From positions 2,294,001 to 2,358,000 of the forward strand of contig NC_012483.1 of assembly GCF_000022565.1 (NCBI RefSeq): a DNA stretch of 64,000 nucleotides, written 5' to 3'. Below the pieces are notes generated by a model, which was given only the letters and a program-made list of their open reading frames with translations, was not told where the DNA came from and searched no databases. This DNA comes from Acidobacterium capsulatum ATCC 51196. Its GTDB lineage: Bacteria > Acidobacteriota > Terriglobia > Terriglobales > Acidobacteriaceae. The translations under genes were made by a program, and so were the position numbers. How positions within the stretch are numbered: the first letter of the stretch is position 1; every line of letters begins with the position of its first letter. This document shows, piece after piece, positions 37,037-46,314 of the stretch.

Positions 37037-38104
37037 GTGCTTTTCCCTTTGCCCAAAAGTCTTCGCAGACCACGCGCGTCTGCAAGCCGCCGCATTTTTT
37101 GCGCGGCACTCACGCTCATGGCTCTGCCCATCCACGCCCAGTCCACCGGCACGATCACTGCGCAGCGCGTCTCATCCACGCCTCATCTGCGCGCATACGC
37201 ACAGGTCGTGCCCATCAGCACCCTGCCCCTGAACGCAGCGGAAACGGGCACACTCGCCGGGCTCACCATCACACCGGGCACCCACGTGCATACCGGCCAG
37301 GTGCTCGCCACCTTGCGCGGGCCAGAGATTGACAGCCTGCTCCTCGAGCTGCAGGCCAGCCTGCGCAGCGCAAAGGCACAGCTTCGCAACGCGGAAAAAG
37401 CGCTCTCCATTCAGCGCGAACAATTACGCGCGCATTTAAGCACGCGCCAGAGCCTGCATCAGGCCATGAGCGCCGAGGCTTCTGCACAGGCAGCGCTTGA
37501 GACCATCCAGTCCCGGCTACACGCCACCCGGCAAATGGCGCAGATCACCGCGCCCTCCGACGCACTCGTGCTCTCGCTGCAGGCTGCGAGCGGAGAACGA
37601 GTCAGCGCCGGCCAGCCCATCGTCACCCTGCAACCCTCCAGCGCACTCTGGTTGCGCGCGTCCTTTTACGGCGGCAATACCGCACAAATCCATCCCGGAA
37701 TGACCGGCCTCTTCACGCCCGCCAGCGGCGGCAAGCCCATCGCGGTTCGCGTCCGCGCCATCTCCGGCGTCACCAACCCGTCCGGCAGCGAATACGTAAT
37801 GATGACGGCTGCAAATGCATCCTCACCTTGGCAAAACGGACAATATGGTACGGTCACCCTCAACCTGCCCGCCGCTCAGGTCATCGCCGTTCCCACCCGC
37901 GCGCTCATCCTCAGCCAGGGCAGTTGGTGGGTCATGGTTCACACCGCGCAAGGCGACCAGCCCCGCAAAGTCATCCCTGGCTCCGCACGCGGCTGGACAA
38001 CCTCAATCCTGAGCGGCCTCAAGCCGGGCGAACAAGTCGTCGTCCAGAATGCCTATCTGCTTTTCCAGTCAAAAACCGCCGGCCAATATCAGATTCCGGA
38101 TTAG
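37037..38104 (+). CDS. RND efflux periplasmic adaptor (membrane fusion protein)
   Basis: A 355-aa adaptor that links the inner-membrane pump to the outer-membrane channel. It has a signal peptide (to about residue 35), a lipoyl/biotinyl-like half (LTITPGTHVHTGQVLATLRG), a coiled-coil hairpin (about 100-165), the second lipoyl half (TAPSDALVLSLQAASGERVSAGQPI), and a beta-barrel domain with a final membrane-proximal domain (TTSILSGLKPGEQVVVQNAYLL). It starts with GTG, supported by AGAAGGA eight to nine bases upstream. The pump gene starts five bases after its stop. Compared with AcrA the coiled coil is short. Confidence 0.88.
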   Translation: MLFPLPKSLRRPRASASRRIFCAALTLMALPIHAQSTGTITAQRVSSTPHLRAYAQVVPISTLPLNAAETGTLAGLTITPGTHVHTGQVLATLRGPEIDSLLLELQASLRSAKAQLRNAEKALSIQREQLRAHLSTRQSLHQAMSAEASAQAALETIQSRLHATRQMAQITAPSDALVLSLQAASGERVSAGQPIVTLQPSSALWLRASFYGGNTAQIHPGMTGLFTPASGGKPIAVRVRAISGVTNPSGSEYVMMTAANASSPWQNGQYGTVTLNLPAAQVIAVPTRALILSQGSWWVMVHTAQGDQPRKVIPGSARGWTTSILSGLKPGEQVVVQNAYLLFQSKTAGQYQIPD

Positions 38105-38109
38105 GCACC

Positions 38110-41100
38110 ATGACAGATACAAATTCGTTCCGAAGAATCCTCTTCCAGCCTCTGCTATGGGCGCTCCTCTACGGCGGCCTCATCGCCTATGGCATCTACG
38201 CCTATGTCAACATCCCGGTTGAAGTGCTCCCCGCCTTCAACTTTCCTGAGATCAGCGTCATCGCCCATGAGCCCGGAGCCACCGCCACCGAGCTCGAGAC
38301 CGGCATCACCCGCCCCATCGAGGGCGAACTCCTCGCCCTGCCCAATCTAGACAGCGTGCGCTCCAGCATGGGCAGTGGCACCGTCGAAATCGACACCCGC
38401 TTCCACCAGGGAACAAATCCCACGCAAGACCTCATGGCCGTCAACAGTGCCATCGATCACGTCCGCAGCCAGATGCCTGCCTCCGTTCAGCCCCTCGCGC
38501 AGATCATGGGCAACGGCATCAACGAGGTCGCCGATTACAGCCTGCAAATCCCTCCCGAAGACTCACCCGCCGCGATCGAGCAAACCCTGAAGGCAGAGGT
38601 CATCCCTCAACTCCGCGCACTCCCCGGCGTCTATCAGGCTCAGGTCTACGGTGCAGGGCAAGAGGCGCTCTGGGTACAGCCCGACATCTCCGCGATGCGC
38701 CGCTACGGCATTCCCGTCACTGCCATTGTGGCGGCCCTGCGGCAGCACATCCTGCTCAAGCCCGGCGGCTATCTCACCCTCGGCCATCAGGACGCTTTCA
38801 TCGAAGTCCGCAGCCTTCCCACGCACATTTGCAATCTTGAAAGCATCGCCGTCCCCGGCGCCACCGGCCCTATCCCACTCAGCGATCTCGCGCGCATCGT
38901 GCGTGCTCCGGTGCCCACGCTCAATGCCGCCATGCTTGACGGAGTGCCCTCCATCGCTCTGCTCGTCTTCAAGCAGCCCTCGGCCTCCACCGTTCCCGTG
39001 GACCAGAGCGTGCAAAGAGTCCTGCATGCAAGCCTCTCGCAGCTTCCGCCCGGCGTGCATTGGATCAACATCTACAGCCAGGCACATCTCGTACACAGTG
39101 TCGGCTCTGATCTCGGCCGCAACCTGCTCATCGGCGGCATCCTCGCCATCGCCGTCTTGCTGGCGGTGCTCGGCGCAGGCCGCGGCATCTGGATTCTCGC
39201 CCTCAGCATCCCGTTCTCGCTGCTGCTCGGCATCGCTGGTCTCTACGCCACCGGCCACACGCTCAACCTGTTAACGCTCGGCGCGCTCACCATCGCTGTC
39301 GGCCTGCTCTGCGACGACGGCATCATCGTGCTCGAGAGCATCTATCACCGGTGGGAGCAAGGCGACGACCACTGGACAGGCATCATCCGCGGCCTCAAAG
39401 ACATCGCAGGGCCAGACGTAACGGGCACGCTCACCACCGTCTCCGTATTCCTTCCATTGCTCTTCGTCGGCGGCCTCGCAGGGCTCTTCTTCATTCCCTT
39501 CGCGCTCGCCATGACCTTCTCTCTGCTCGCCTCGCTACTCATCTCCGTCACGCTCATCCCGCTTTGCCTCGGCTTTCTAAAGACCAGCCCGCGTCCCCGG
39601 CCCACGCGCGCCGCCACGCTCCTCGACCGCCTGCGCAAGCAGAACGAACACCTCTTCACGCGCGTCGCACACCATCCCAAAGCCAGCCTCGGCATCTGCA
39701 TTGCGCTTCTCCTTCTCAGCCTCGCCGGACTTGTCCTCGTCCCCATCAATATCCTGCCCTTGCCCAATGAAGGCGTGCTGCTCATGAGCTTCACGCTGCC
39801 CCCCGGCTCCTCTCTGCTCGACACCGAGACAGCCGTTTTGCACATGACCCACCGCATGCAGGCAGACAACGCAGTCGAGCACGTCTTCGCCCGCATCGGC
39901 TCACCCTCCAACGGTCTCTACACTGAGCCCGCCTACGCAGGCGAAATCCAGATCACACTCAAGCCCGGCATCCACGTGAACTCTCTTGATGCCATCGCCA
40001 ATCGCCTCACACACGAGAGTCAGACTCCCGGCGTTCAGATCTCCGTCGATACGCCCACCATCGAGCGCGTCGGAGAAAGCCTCTCCGGCCTGCCGCAGCC
40101 CTTCGTGATCGATGTCTTCGGCAACAGCCTGCAGACGTTGCGCAGCGTGTCAGAAAAAATCACCCACCGTCTCAGCAGCATCCCCGCACTGAGCGGCGTA
40201 TTCAACAACGACGGCTATCGCGTGACGGAGCTACGCATCACACCCAACGCATCTGCCTTGGCCGCGCAACACATGACGCCCGCGCAGCTCTACGCGCAAA
40301 TCGCGCCTCTGACAAATGGCGAAATCGCTGGCGAAGTTCCCCAGGGCAACACCTCACTCGCGATTTACGTTCGCCTTGCCAACGCGCATCACCAATCCAT
40401 CGCATCGCTCGTGCAATTGCCCATCCGCACAACCGGATGGACCCCGCTCGGAGAACTCGCCACCATCCAACTCGTCGCAACGCCCAACCAGGTACGGCAC
40501 ATCGACGGTGCGCGAGCACTCGAAATCATGGCGACTCCGAACGGCCCGCTCGGCAGCACCATCGCTTCCGCGCGCAAGGCTCTGCGAGGTCTCGCTCTTC
40601 CGCCCGGCTATCGCGTTGCTTTCGGTGGCCTTTATCCGCAACTGGAGAGCGCGGCCCTCGGCCTCCTCGCCGCTGCGACTGTCGCATTTCTTCTCATGCT
40701 CGTTCTCATGATTCTGCAATTCGACGGCTTTCTCGTCCCCGCGCTGCTCCTGCTGCAAATTCCACTCGCATTTACCGGAGGCGCATTCGCGCTGCTCATC
40801 AGCGGCGTCGGCCTCAACGCCATCGGGCTCGTCGCCATCCTCACGCTCGTCGGCATCTGCCTCAATCACGGCATCGTGCTGCTCTACCGCGCCCGCAAAA
40901 ACGAAGCCGGCGGCATGTCCATCGAAGACGCCGTCAAAGAAGCCGTCCACGTCCGCTTCCGCCCCATTGTTCTCACTACGCTCACTGCGGTGCTCGGCAT
41001 GCTGCCCACCGCCCTGGGCTGGGGCCAGGGTGCCGCGCCCGAGCAGGGTCTCGCCGCCGTCATTCTTGGCGGCATTCTCTGGAGCGCTCTGCTCAGCACC

Positions 41101-41166
41101 AACCTGCTGCCCGCGCTCTACCTGCACGCACGCCGCAGGCAATTGGCCAAAGGAGCTACCGCATGA
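38110..41166 (+). CDS. RND superfamily efflux permease (AcrB/CzcA-like)
   Basis: A 1018-aa proton-driven inner-membrane pump with the usual 12 helices and two large periplasmic loops. The first helix region is LFQPLLWALLYGGLIAYGIYAY, then VNIPVEVLPAFNFPEISV. The proton-relay aspartates are kept in helix 4 (VGLLCDDGIIVLESI), and later helices include LVGICLNHGIVLLYRARKN. The sequence in helix 4 has Cys-Asp-Asp rather than the Val-Asp-Asp of many drug pumps, so it is not a typical AcrB and substrate is unclear. The ATG at 38110 follows the adaptor stop by five bases. The next gene overlaps by four bases, giving a tight adaptor-pump-channel operon. Confidence 0.92.
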   Translation: MTDTNSFRRILFQPLLWALLYGGLIAYGIYAYVNIPVEVLPAFNFPEISVIAHEPGATATELETGITRPIEGELLALPNLDSVRSSMGSGTVEIDTRFHQGTNPTQDLMAVNSAIDHVRSQMPASVQPLAQIMGNGINEVADYSLQIPPEDSPAAIEQTLKAEVIPQLRALPGVYQAQVYGAGQEALWVQPDISAMRRYGIPVTAIVAALRQHILLKPGGYLTLGHQDAFIEVRSLPTHICNLESIAVPGATGPIPLSDLARIVRAPVPTLNAAMLDGVPSIALLVFKQPSASTVPVDQSVQRVLHASLSQLPPGVHWINIYSQAHLVHSVGSDLGRNLLIGGILAIAVLLAVLGAGRGIWILALSIPFSLLLGIAGLYATGHTLNLLTLGALTIAVGLLCDDGIIVLESIYHRWEQGDDHWTGIIRGLKDIAGPDVTGTLTTVSVFLPLLFVGGLAGLFFIPFALAMTFSLLASLLISVTLIPLCLGFLKTSPRPRPTRAATLLDRLRKQNEHLFTRVAHHPKASLGICIALLLLSLAGLVLVPINILPLPNEGVLLMSFTLPPGSSLLDTETAVLHMTHRMQADNAVEHVFARIGSPSNGLYTEPAYAGEIQITLKPGIHVNSLDAIANRLTHESQTPGVQISVDTPTIERVGESLSGLPQPFVIDVFGNSLQTLRSVSEKITHRLSSIPALSGVFNNDGYRVTELRITPNASALAAQHMTPAQLYAQIAPLTNGEIAGEVPQGNTSLAIYVRLANAHHQSIASLVQLPIRTTGWTPLGELATIQLVATPNQVRHIDGARALEIMATPNGPLGSTIASARKALRGLALPPGYRVAFGGLYPQLESAALGLLAAATVAFLLMLVLMILQFDGFLVPALLLLQIPLAFTGGAFALLISGVGLNAIGLVAILTLVGICLNHGIVLLYRARKNEAGGMSIEDAVKEAVHVRFRPIVLTTLTAVLGMLPTALGWGQGAAPEQGLAAVILGGILWSALLSTNLLPALYLHARRRQLAKGATA

Positions 41167-42527
41167 AGCGCCCCTTCTCTGTCGCGGGCAGCCGCATCGC
41201 TGCAGGCCTGCTCTGCATCTTGCTGGCCGGTTGCGCCACTTACCATTCGCGGCCTCTGCCGGTTGCGCCTGACCTCACCCGCGCGCCACAACTCATGATT
41301 CCCGCCAGTCAGTTCCAGTTGCCCGGGCTTGCGCCCCATGCCATTCCGCGCAAAGGACTCGACCAGGCCACCATCCTCCTGCTCGCTGTCTGCAATGATC
41401 CTGATCTGAAAGCGGCCCGCCTCCAGGCCGGCATCGCCCGCGCGCAGATGCTCCAGGCCGGCCTGCTGCCCAACCCCACCTTCAACGCCGGCTTCGCCCA
41501 ATCCGCTCGTACCTATGGCGGAGCACTCGGCCTGAGCGAAGATCTGCAGGCGCTCATCACCCGTGGAGCCACCCGCGCCGCGGCCTCCGCGGCACAACAG
41601 CAGGTCCACCTCAACATTCTCTGGCAGGAGTGGCAGGTTGCCGCCAAAGCCAATCAGGCATTCCTTGAGGCTCGCGGCAATGCACGGCAAATCACCCTCC
41701 AGCGCGTGGAAGAGCATCTGCTCGCCAGCCGTTATCAGGCAGACCGCAAGGCCATGCAGCAGGGCGACATGCTCAGCACCACTGTCTCGGCCGATCTCGT
41801 CCAGTTCTCCAACGCGCAAGACCGTCTGCGCCAATTGCAACTGGCGCAGAACAGCACCATGCATCAGCTAAAGCAGCTTCTCGGACTCAAGCCCGGCGCG
41901 CCGCTCCAACTGCTCGGCACACCCTCCGCTTCCGGCCTCAGCCCGTCGCAGTTTCACTCCGCTCTTGCCGCGCTTCCGCATCGCCGCGCGGATCTGCTCG
42001 CCCTCCAGGCCGGCTATCAATCCCAGCAAGCCGCCCTGCGCAGGGCCATCCTCATGCAGTTTCCCGCCCTCAGCGTTGGCGTCAACATCGAGCGCGATCC
42101 CGTCGAAGGTGTCAACAGCCTCGGCCCTGAGGCCAATCTCAGTCTGCCCATCTTCAATCACAATCAAGGCAGCATCGCCATCCAGCGCGCCACCCGCGCC
42201 TATCTTTGGCAAACGTATCAGGCCAGGCTCGATGCCGCCGTCAGTCAGGCGCACGAGCTATGGAAGGCCAATCAACTCCTCGCCGCCCAGCTTCACACGC
42301 TGCGCGCCACTCTTCCCCGCCTCAAGGCGAGGGCCGAGGCCGCCCGGCAAAGCCTCCAGCAAAATGACCTGGATGCAGCCGCTTACACCGTGCTCGAAGA
42401 GGGCTATCTCGCCAAACAGCAGGAGGCCGTCCAACTGCAAACCTCCCTCGCCATCTCACGCGCCACCCTGCACATGCTCCTCGGCCTGCCCATCGTCACA
42501 CCGGCAGAGCACACCCGATCGCGATAA
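41163..42527 (+). CDS. TolC-family outer-membrane efflux lipoprotein
   Basis: A 454-aa outer-membrane channel for the upstream RND pump. The signal peptide ends in the lipobox LLAGC, so the mature protein is a lipoprotein with lipid-modified cysteine near residue 22. The rest consists of two long repeats of helical sequence typical of OEP/TolC: DPDLKAARLQAGIARAQMLQ and FNHNQGSIAIQRATRAYL, with FPALSVGVNIERD between. The ATG overlaps the pump stop in ATGA. A longer open frame upstream is only the shadow of the pump gene. Confidence 0.9.
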   Translation: MKRPFSVAGSRIAAGLLCILLAGCATYHSRPLPVAPDLTRAPQLMIPASQFQLPGLAPHAIPRKGLDQATILLLAVCNDPDLKAARLQAGIARAQMLQAGLLPNPTFNAGFAQSARTYGGALGLSEDLQALITRGATRAAASAAQQQVHLNILWQEWQVAAKANQAFLEARGNARQITLQRVEEHLLASRYQADRKAMQQGDMLSTTVSADLVQFSNAQDRLRQLQLAQNSTMHQLKQLLGLKPGAPLQLLGTPSASGLSPSQFHSALAALPHRRADLLALQAGYQSQQAALRRAILMQFPALSVGVNIERDPVEGVNSLGPEANLSLPIFNHNQGSIAIQRATRAYLWQTYQARLDAAVSQAHELWKANQLLAAQLHTLRATLPRLKARAEAARQSLQQNDLDAAAYTVLEEGYLAKQQEAVQLQTSLAISRATLHMLLGLPIVTPAEHTRSR

Positions 42528-42660
42528 AAACGCAAATCCGCGTAGAAAACATGAAAGATCTCAGGAGAAAAAGGCAAATCGGAGAAGGCAATCCACCCGG
42601 TAATGAGACTGCAGAGAATGCTCTTTAGGAAGGGGAAATCGGGAATTCAGGAGGGAGTTT

Positions 42661-42736
42661 TGGTGGACCTGATCGGGATCGAACCGATGACCTCTTCCAT
42701 GCCATGGAAGCGCGCTCCCAGCTGCGCCACAGGCCC
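42661..42736 (-). tRNA. tRNA-Ala (GGC)
   Basis: On the minus strand the cloverleaf has acceptor GGGCCTG/CAGGTCC, D-stem GCGC/GCGC, anticodon stem CTTCC/GGAAG around ATGGCAT (anticodon GGC), T-arm ATCGG-TTCGATC-CCGAT and encoded CCA. It lies in the gap between the efflux operon and the sigma factor gene. Confidence 0.95.
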
Positions 42737-42919
42737 ACTCGTGTTGCTCTTCTTATTGTCGGTGAGCCGGGCATTTTCGTCAATTCCCGCTGCCCCCTCC
42801 ACGCGTGAGCCACAAGGAACCTTCTCCACCCCCTCGGTGTCTATACAACCAGCGGAAGGCAGAAGCCAGGACTCTTCCGCGAAGGCGCGCGTTTTCCTGT
42901 AACCTGAAGGGGGTCAGAA

Positions 42920-43621
42920 GTGGCCGCAGGAACTGCAGTGGGAAATTTAGCAAGCGCAATCGGATCCCGTCCCGAAGAAGCCGCCATCGTCGCGCAACTG
43001 CGCGAGGGTTCAGAAGAAGCCTACGCCTGGCTCATCTCCAAATATCACCAGCCGATCTACAGCCTCGTAGCGCGAACCATCCCCAATCCCTGCGACGCCG
43101 CCGACCTCACCCAGGAAATCTTCATCAAGATCTTCCGCGGCGTCGGCAAGTTTCATGGCGATGCCAGCCTGCGCACCTGGATTTACCGCATCGCCCTGCA
43201 CGAGGCCTCCAATCAGCGCCGCTGGTGGTCGCGCCATCGCCGGCAAGAGATCACCATTGAGACCGAACTCTTCGCAGCAGAAGAAGGCGACGCCCTCTGC
43301 CTCAAAGACACACTCATCGACGAACACGAGTCGCCTTTCGACAATGCGGCCCATCGCGAGGTCGCTGATCGCGTCGAGGCTGAGCTGCGCCTCATCCCGG
43401 AGCCCTATCGCACCGTGGTCGTACTGCGCGACATCGAGGGCTTTGCCTACGAAGAAATTGCTGAAATCCTCTCGACCAATCTCGGCACCGTCAAATCCCG
43501 TCTCATGCGCGGCCGCGCGCAATTGCGTCAGCGGCTTCAGCCCTACGTAGAAGCTGCACGCCGTAAGCCAGTGCAGCCGGCCATCCGCTTTTCCCCGTCT
43601 TCTGCAGAGGAGGCGCCATGA
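42920..43621 (+). CDS. ECF-type RNA polymerase sigma factor (RpoE-like)
   Basis: A 233-aa group IV sigma factor. Region 2 lies at about 40-110 (SKYHQPIYSLVARTI, DAADLTQEIFIKIFRG, SLRTWIYRIALHEASNQ) and region 4 at about 150-215 (IPEPYRTVVVLRDIEGF, EEIAEILSTNLGTVKSRL). It starts with GTG at 42920 after AGGGGGTCAG. The next gene, a zinc-binding anti-sigma factor, overlaps by four bases, so the pair is translationally coupled and the sigma factor should be held at the membrane until a signal releases it. A DegS-like protease at 28-29 kb could take part, by analogy with E. coli. Confidence 0.92.
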   Translation: MAAGTAVGNLASAIGSRPEEAAIVAQLREGSEEAYAWLISKYHQPIYSLVARTIPNPCDAADLTQEIFIKIFRGVGKFHGDASLRTWIYRIALHEASNQRRWWSRHRRQEITIETELFAAEEGDALCLKDTLIDEHESPFDNAAHREVADRVEAELRLIPEPYRTVVVLRDIEGFAYEEIAEILSTNLGTVKSRLMRGRAQLRQRLQPYVEAARRKPVQPAIRFSPSSAEEAP

Positions 43622-44295
43622 ATTCCTGCCGTGCCACCCGCAATTCCTTTTCCGGCTATCTTGATGGAGCACTCAGCGGAGTGGAAATGCAGTCCATCGC
43701 CGCTCACCTCTCCTCCTGCACGGCTTGCGCCGCGGAGTTCGAGAGCTGGCGCGCCATGCAGGACGCACTCTACCGCCTCGGCCCCGCCAAGGCGCCCGAA
43801 GATCTCGCGCTCCGCCTGCGCGTAGCCGTATCGCGCGAACGCGCCCGCACACCCCGCAACTGGCTCGCCGACTTGCGCGTCCGTTGGGAAAACTCGCTTC
43901 GTCCGCTGGTCCTGCAGGCCTCGGCGGGCTTCGTCAGCTCCGTATTGCTTATCGGCACCGTCGCGCTCATGGTCGGCACTCTGGCAGCGCCGCCCGCGGC
44001 AGTCGCCAGCAACGACTCGTCCGAAACCGCCACCGCGCCCCGCCTGCTTTACTCCAATGCCGAGGGCAGCGGCGCTTTTTTCAGCCCGTCTCACGCCGTT
44101 GTGGTCGAGGCCTACGTGGACGGCCAGGGCCAGGTCTACGACTACCGCATCGTCGCCGGCCCGCGTGACCCCTCCACCCGCGCCGCCGTTGAGAATATGC
44201 TGCTCTTCAGCATCTTTCAGCCGGCCATGATGTACGGCCAGCCCGTCCGTGGCGTCGCTCTCATCTCCTTCTCCGGCGTTGCCGTCCGCGGATAA
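43618..44295 (+). CDS. Membrane anti-sigma factor with zinc finger and TonB-C-like periplasmic domain
   Basis: A 225-aa single-pass membrane protein. The cytoplasmic N-terminus is a zf-HC2 module with His30, Cys34 and Cys37 (AAHLSSCTACAAEFESW). One transmembrane helix (about 98-124, FVSSVLLIGTVALMVGTL) leads to a periplasmic domain at 155-225 with VVVEAYVDGQGQVYDYRIV and PVRGVALISFSGV, which resembles the C-terminal domain of TonB. It should bind the ECF sigma factor encoded just upstream, whose stop it overlaps by four bases. The TonB-like end is unusual for an anti-sigma factor and could be the signal-sensing part. Confidence 0.85.
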   Translation: MNSCRATRNSFSGYLDGALSGVEMQSIAAHLSSCTACAAEFESWRAMQDALYRLGPAKAPEDLALRLRVAVSRERARTPRNWLADLRVRWENSLRPLVLQASAGFVSSVLLIGTVALMVGTLAAPPAAVASNDSSETATAPRLLYSNAEGSGAFFSPSHAVVVEAYVDGQGQVYDYRIVAGPRDPSTRAAVENMLLFSIFQPAMMYGQPVRGVALISFSGVAVRG

Positions 44296-44391
44296 TCGCT
44301 CCGGCGCAACCTCTGCGCCGGCAGTGGGTGATTGCATCTCCCTCGGCTCGATGCATAGACTGGCATACAAGTCAGGTCCATATTCCAGCCC

Positions 44392-46146
44392 ATGCCGTCT
44401 TTGATTCGTCTCCGCTCTTTCGTCAGTGTCTTCACCGCCGCGCTGCTCTGCTCCGGTGCTGTCTTTGCGCAATCTGCCAGCGATGTCTCTTCTCCTGCGC
44501 AGCAGCAGCCTCCCGCGTTGATTGACCCCGCCGGACCATCCATCAGCCTGGCCACCAGCGAAGTGCTCTTTGACTTCGGCGTGGCGCTCAATGCCTGCGG
44601 CTACAATGACGGGCTGGCCAACTCCGAGCCGGTTCGCATGAAAATCCGGCAGGAAGTGGATCAGACGCTGGCCACCTCCACCGCCGCCACTGCGGACCGC
44701 GATAAGCTCTGCGTCTTCTTTGAGCGCCACGATTTCGGCAACTCGGCAAAAAATGTCGCGCAGTACGTCTCGCTCGGGCTTTACCTCACGCCGCCCCCGA
44801 ACCTCAAGCTCACCGTGCCGCAGCAGAGTCTGCCGCCAGATGCCAACGGCGTTCTTGATGTGCTGCCCTTGCTGCGCAGCTTCGTGCAGGATGCGGATCT
44901 GCACGCCACCTGGGTCAACAACCACGCGGCTTATGACAAGCTGGTCTCCGTGCTGCATGGTCCCATCACCCAGATGACGCTCAACACTGACATCTATTTG
45001 AAAGAGCCCATCAGCACCTATACTGACCGCCGCTTTCTCATCGTCGTGGCGCCCATGCTCAACCCCGGCGACACCAATGCCCGCATCTATGGCGGCGACT
45101 ATATCGTTGTGGTTTCGCCCTCAAAACAGGGCACGATTCACATGCACAACGTCCATCAGGCGTATCTGCACTATGAAATCGACCCGCTGCTTTACACTCG
45201 CGCCAACGCCATTGACCGCCTGCAGCCCTTTCTGAACATGGTGCAGAACGCCCCCATCAGCTTTCAGGACAAAAGCGGCATCATCCCCTTCGTCATCGAA
45301 TGCCTCATCCGCGCCATTGAAGCCCGCACCATGAACACTGGCGTGCCCGTCTACAAGATTCCCGCCAACGCGCCTCGCCGCGAAATGACCGCCGACTACC
45401 GCAAGCGCACCGCCTACCTCAAGCAGGTGGCCCGCGTACGGCAAAACTATGTAGACAAGTCCATGCTGCAGGGCTACATCCTCACCCAATACTTCTATCG
45501 CCAGCTCATCGCCTTTGAGCGCACCCCCACCTCACTCTCACAAAGCATCGGCCCCATGGTCTACGGCATGGATGTGCCCTCGGAAATCGGCCTCATCAAG
45601 AGCCTGCACCTGCACTTCGACGCGCAGCCAACATCCGAGGTGGTCGAGAACACGCTCGCCGCGCCCGATGCTCTCGACCACGCCGAATCGCTCCTGGCGC
45701 AGAATCATCCCCATGCCGCCGCCGCCATCGCCAATCAGGCGCTTGCCGATCGCACGTCCTCGCCTGACCGCGCCTGGTACGTGCTCGCCCGCGCCAGCCT
45801 TGTGAACGGCAATGTCCCCAATGCCGTCGAGGACTTCCAGAAAACCATCTCCGTCTCCAAAAATCCACGCCTCGTCGCCTGGTCGCACATCTATCTCGGC
45901 CGCATCGATGACGTGAACGGCGACCGCAACGCCGCCCTCGCGCAATACAAGCTGGCGCTCGAATTCCAGGACGACTCCAGGGACACCATCCAGGCCGCGC
46001 AGGGCGGCCTCGCCAGCCCCTACCGCCTGCCCGGCGAGCCCCCCGCACCCGGAGCATCCAACTCCACTCCGGCCACCGGCAAACCGCCCGCGCCCAGGAC
46101 CAAAATCAAGCTGCCAAACCCGGCCCTGCCCCCGCAACCCGAATAG
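44392..46146 (+). CDS. Secreted TPR-containing protein of unknown function
   Basis: A 584-aa protein with a signal peptide (to about residue 27, ending VFAQS). The N-terminal 400 residues form a domain I cannot name, with segments such as NACGYNDGLANSEPVR and KQGTIHMHNVHQAYLHYEIDPLLY. The C-terminal part (about 420-545) has TPR-type helix pairs (DRAWYVLARASLVNGNV, NPRLVAWSHIYLGRIDDVNGD, RNAALAQYKLALEF), and the tail is Pro-rich. It is likely periplasmic or outer-membrane associated. It follows the sigma/anti-sigma pair by about 100 bases and may be part of the regulon. A terminator follows the stop. Confidence 0.78.
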   Translation: MPSLIRLRSFVSVFTAALLCSGAVFAQSASDVSSPAQQQPPALIDPAGPSISLATSEVLFDFGVALNACGYNDGLANSEPVRMKIRQEVDQTLATSTAATADRDKLCVFFERHDFGNSAKNVAQYVSLGLYLTPPPNLKLTVPQQSLPPDANGVLDVLPLLRSFVQDADLHATWVNNHAAYDKLVSVLHGPITQMTLNTDIYLKEPISTYTDRRFLIVVAPMLNPGDTNARIYGGDYIVVVSPSKQGTIHMHNVHQAYLHYEIDPLLYTRANAIDRLQPFLNMVQNAPISFQDKSGIIPFVIECLIRAIEARTMNTGVPVYKIPANAPRREMTADYRKRTAYLKQVARVRQNYVDKSMLQGYILTQYFYRQLIAFERTPTSLSQSIGPMVYGMDVPSEIGLIKSLHLHFDAQPTSEVVENTLAAPDALDHAESLLAQNHPHAAAAIANQALADRTSSPDRAWYVLARASLVNGNVPNAVEDFQKTISVSKNPRLVAWSHIYLGRIDDVNGDRNAALAQYKLALEFQDDSRDTIQAAQGGLASPYRLPGEPPAPGASNSTPATGKPPAPRTKIKLPNPALPPQPE

Positions 46147-46161
46147 CGCAGCCAGACAAGC

Positions 46162-46193
46162 AAAAGCCCACGCCCGCAAGCGTGGGCTTTTCT
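46162..46193 (+). terminator. Rho-independent terminator after TPR protein gene
   Basis: AAAAGCCCACGC, loop, GCGTGGGCTTTT: a symmetric stem with A and T flanks 15 bases after the stop; it could also stop minus-strand transcripts from the convergent MutS-like gene. Confidence 0.85.
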
Positions 46194-46314
46194 GTGCCCA
46201 CTCTGGAACTCGTCTCATAAATACGCGGCTGCTGATTGTGGAAAGTGTGAGACCCGCCGCCGAAGCGGGGCTCATACCCCCTATCGAATAAAAGATCTAT
46301 ATATGAGACCAGTT

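Noticed and set aside
40437-41162. Upstream extension of the TolC-like gene
   Set aside because: It is an alternate-frame shadow of the RND pump gene; the lipoprotein signal peptide starts at 41163.
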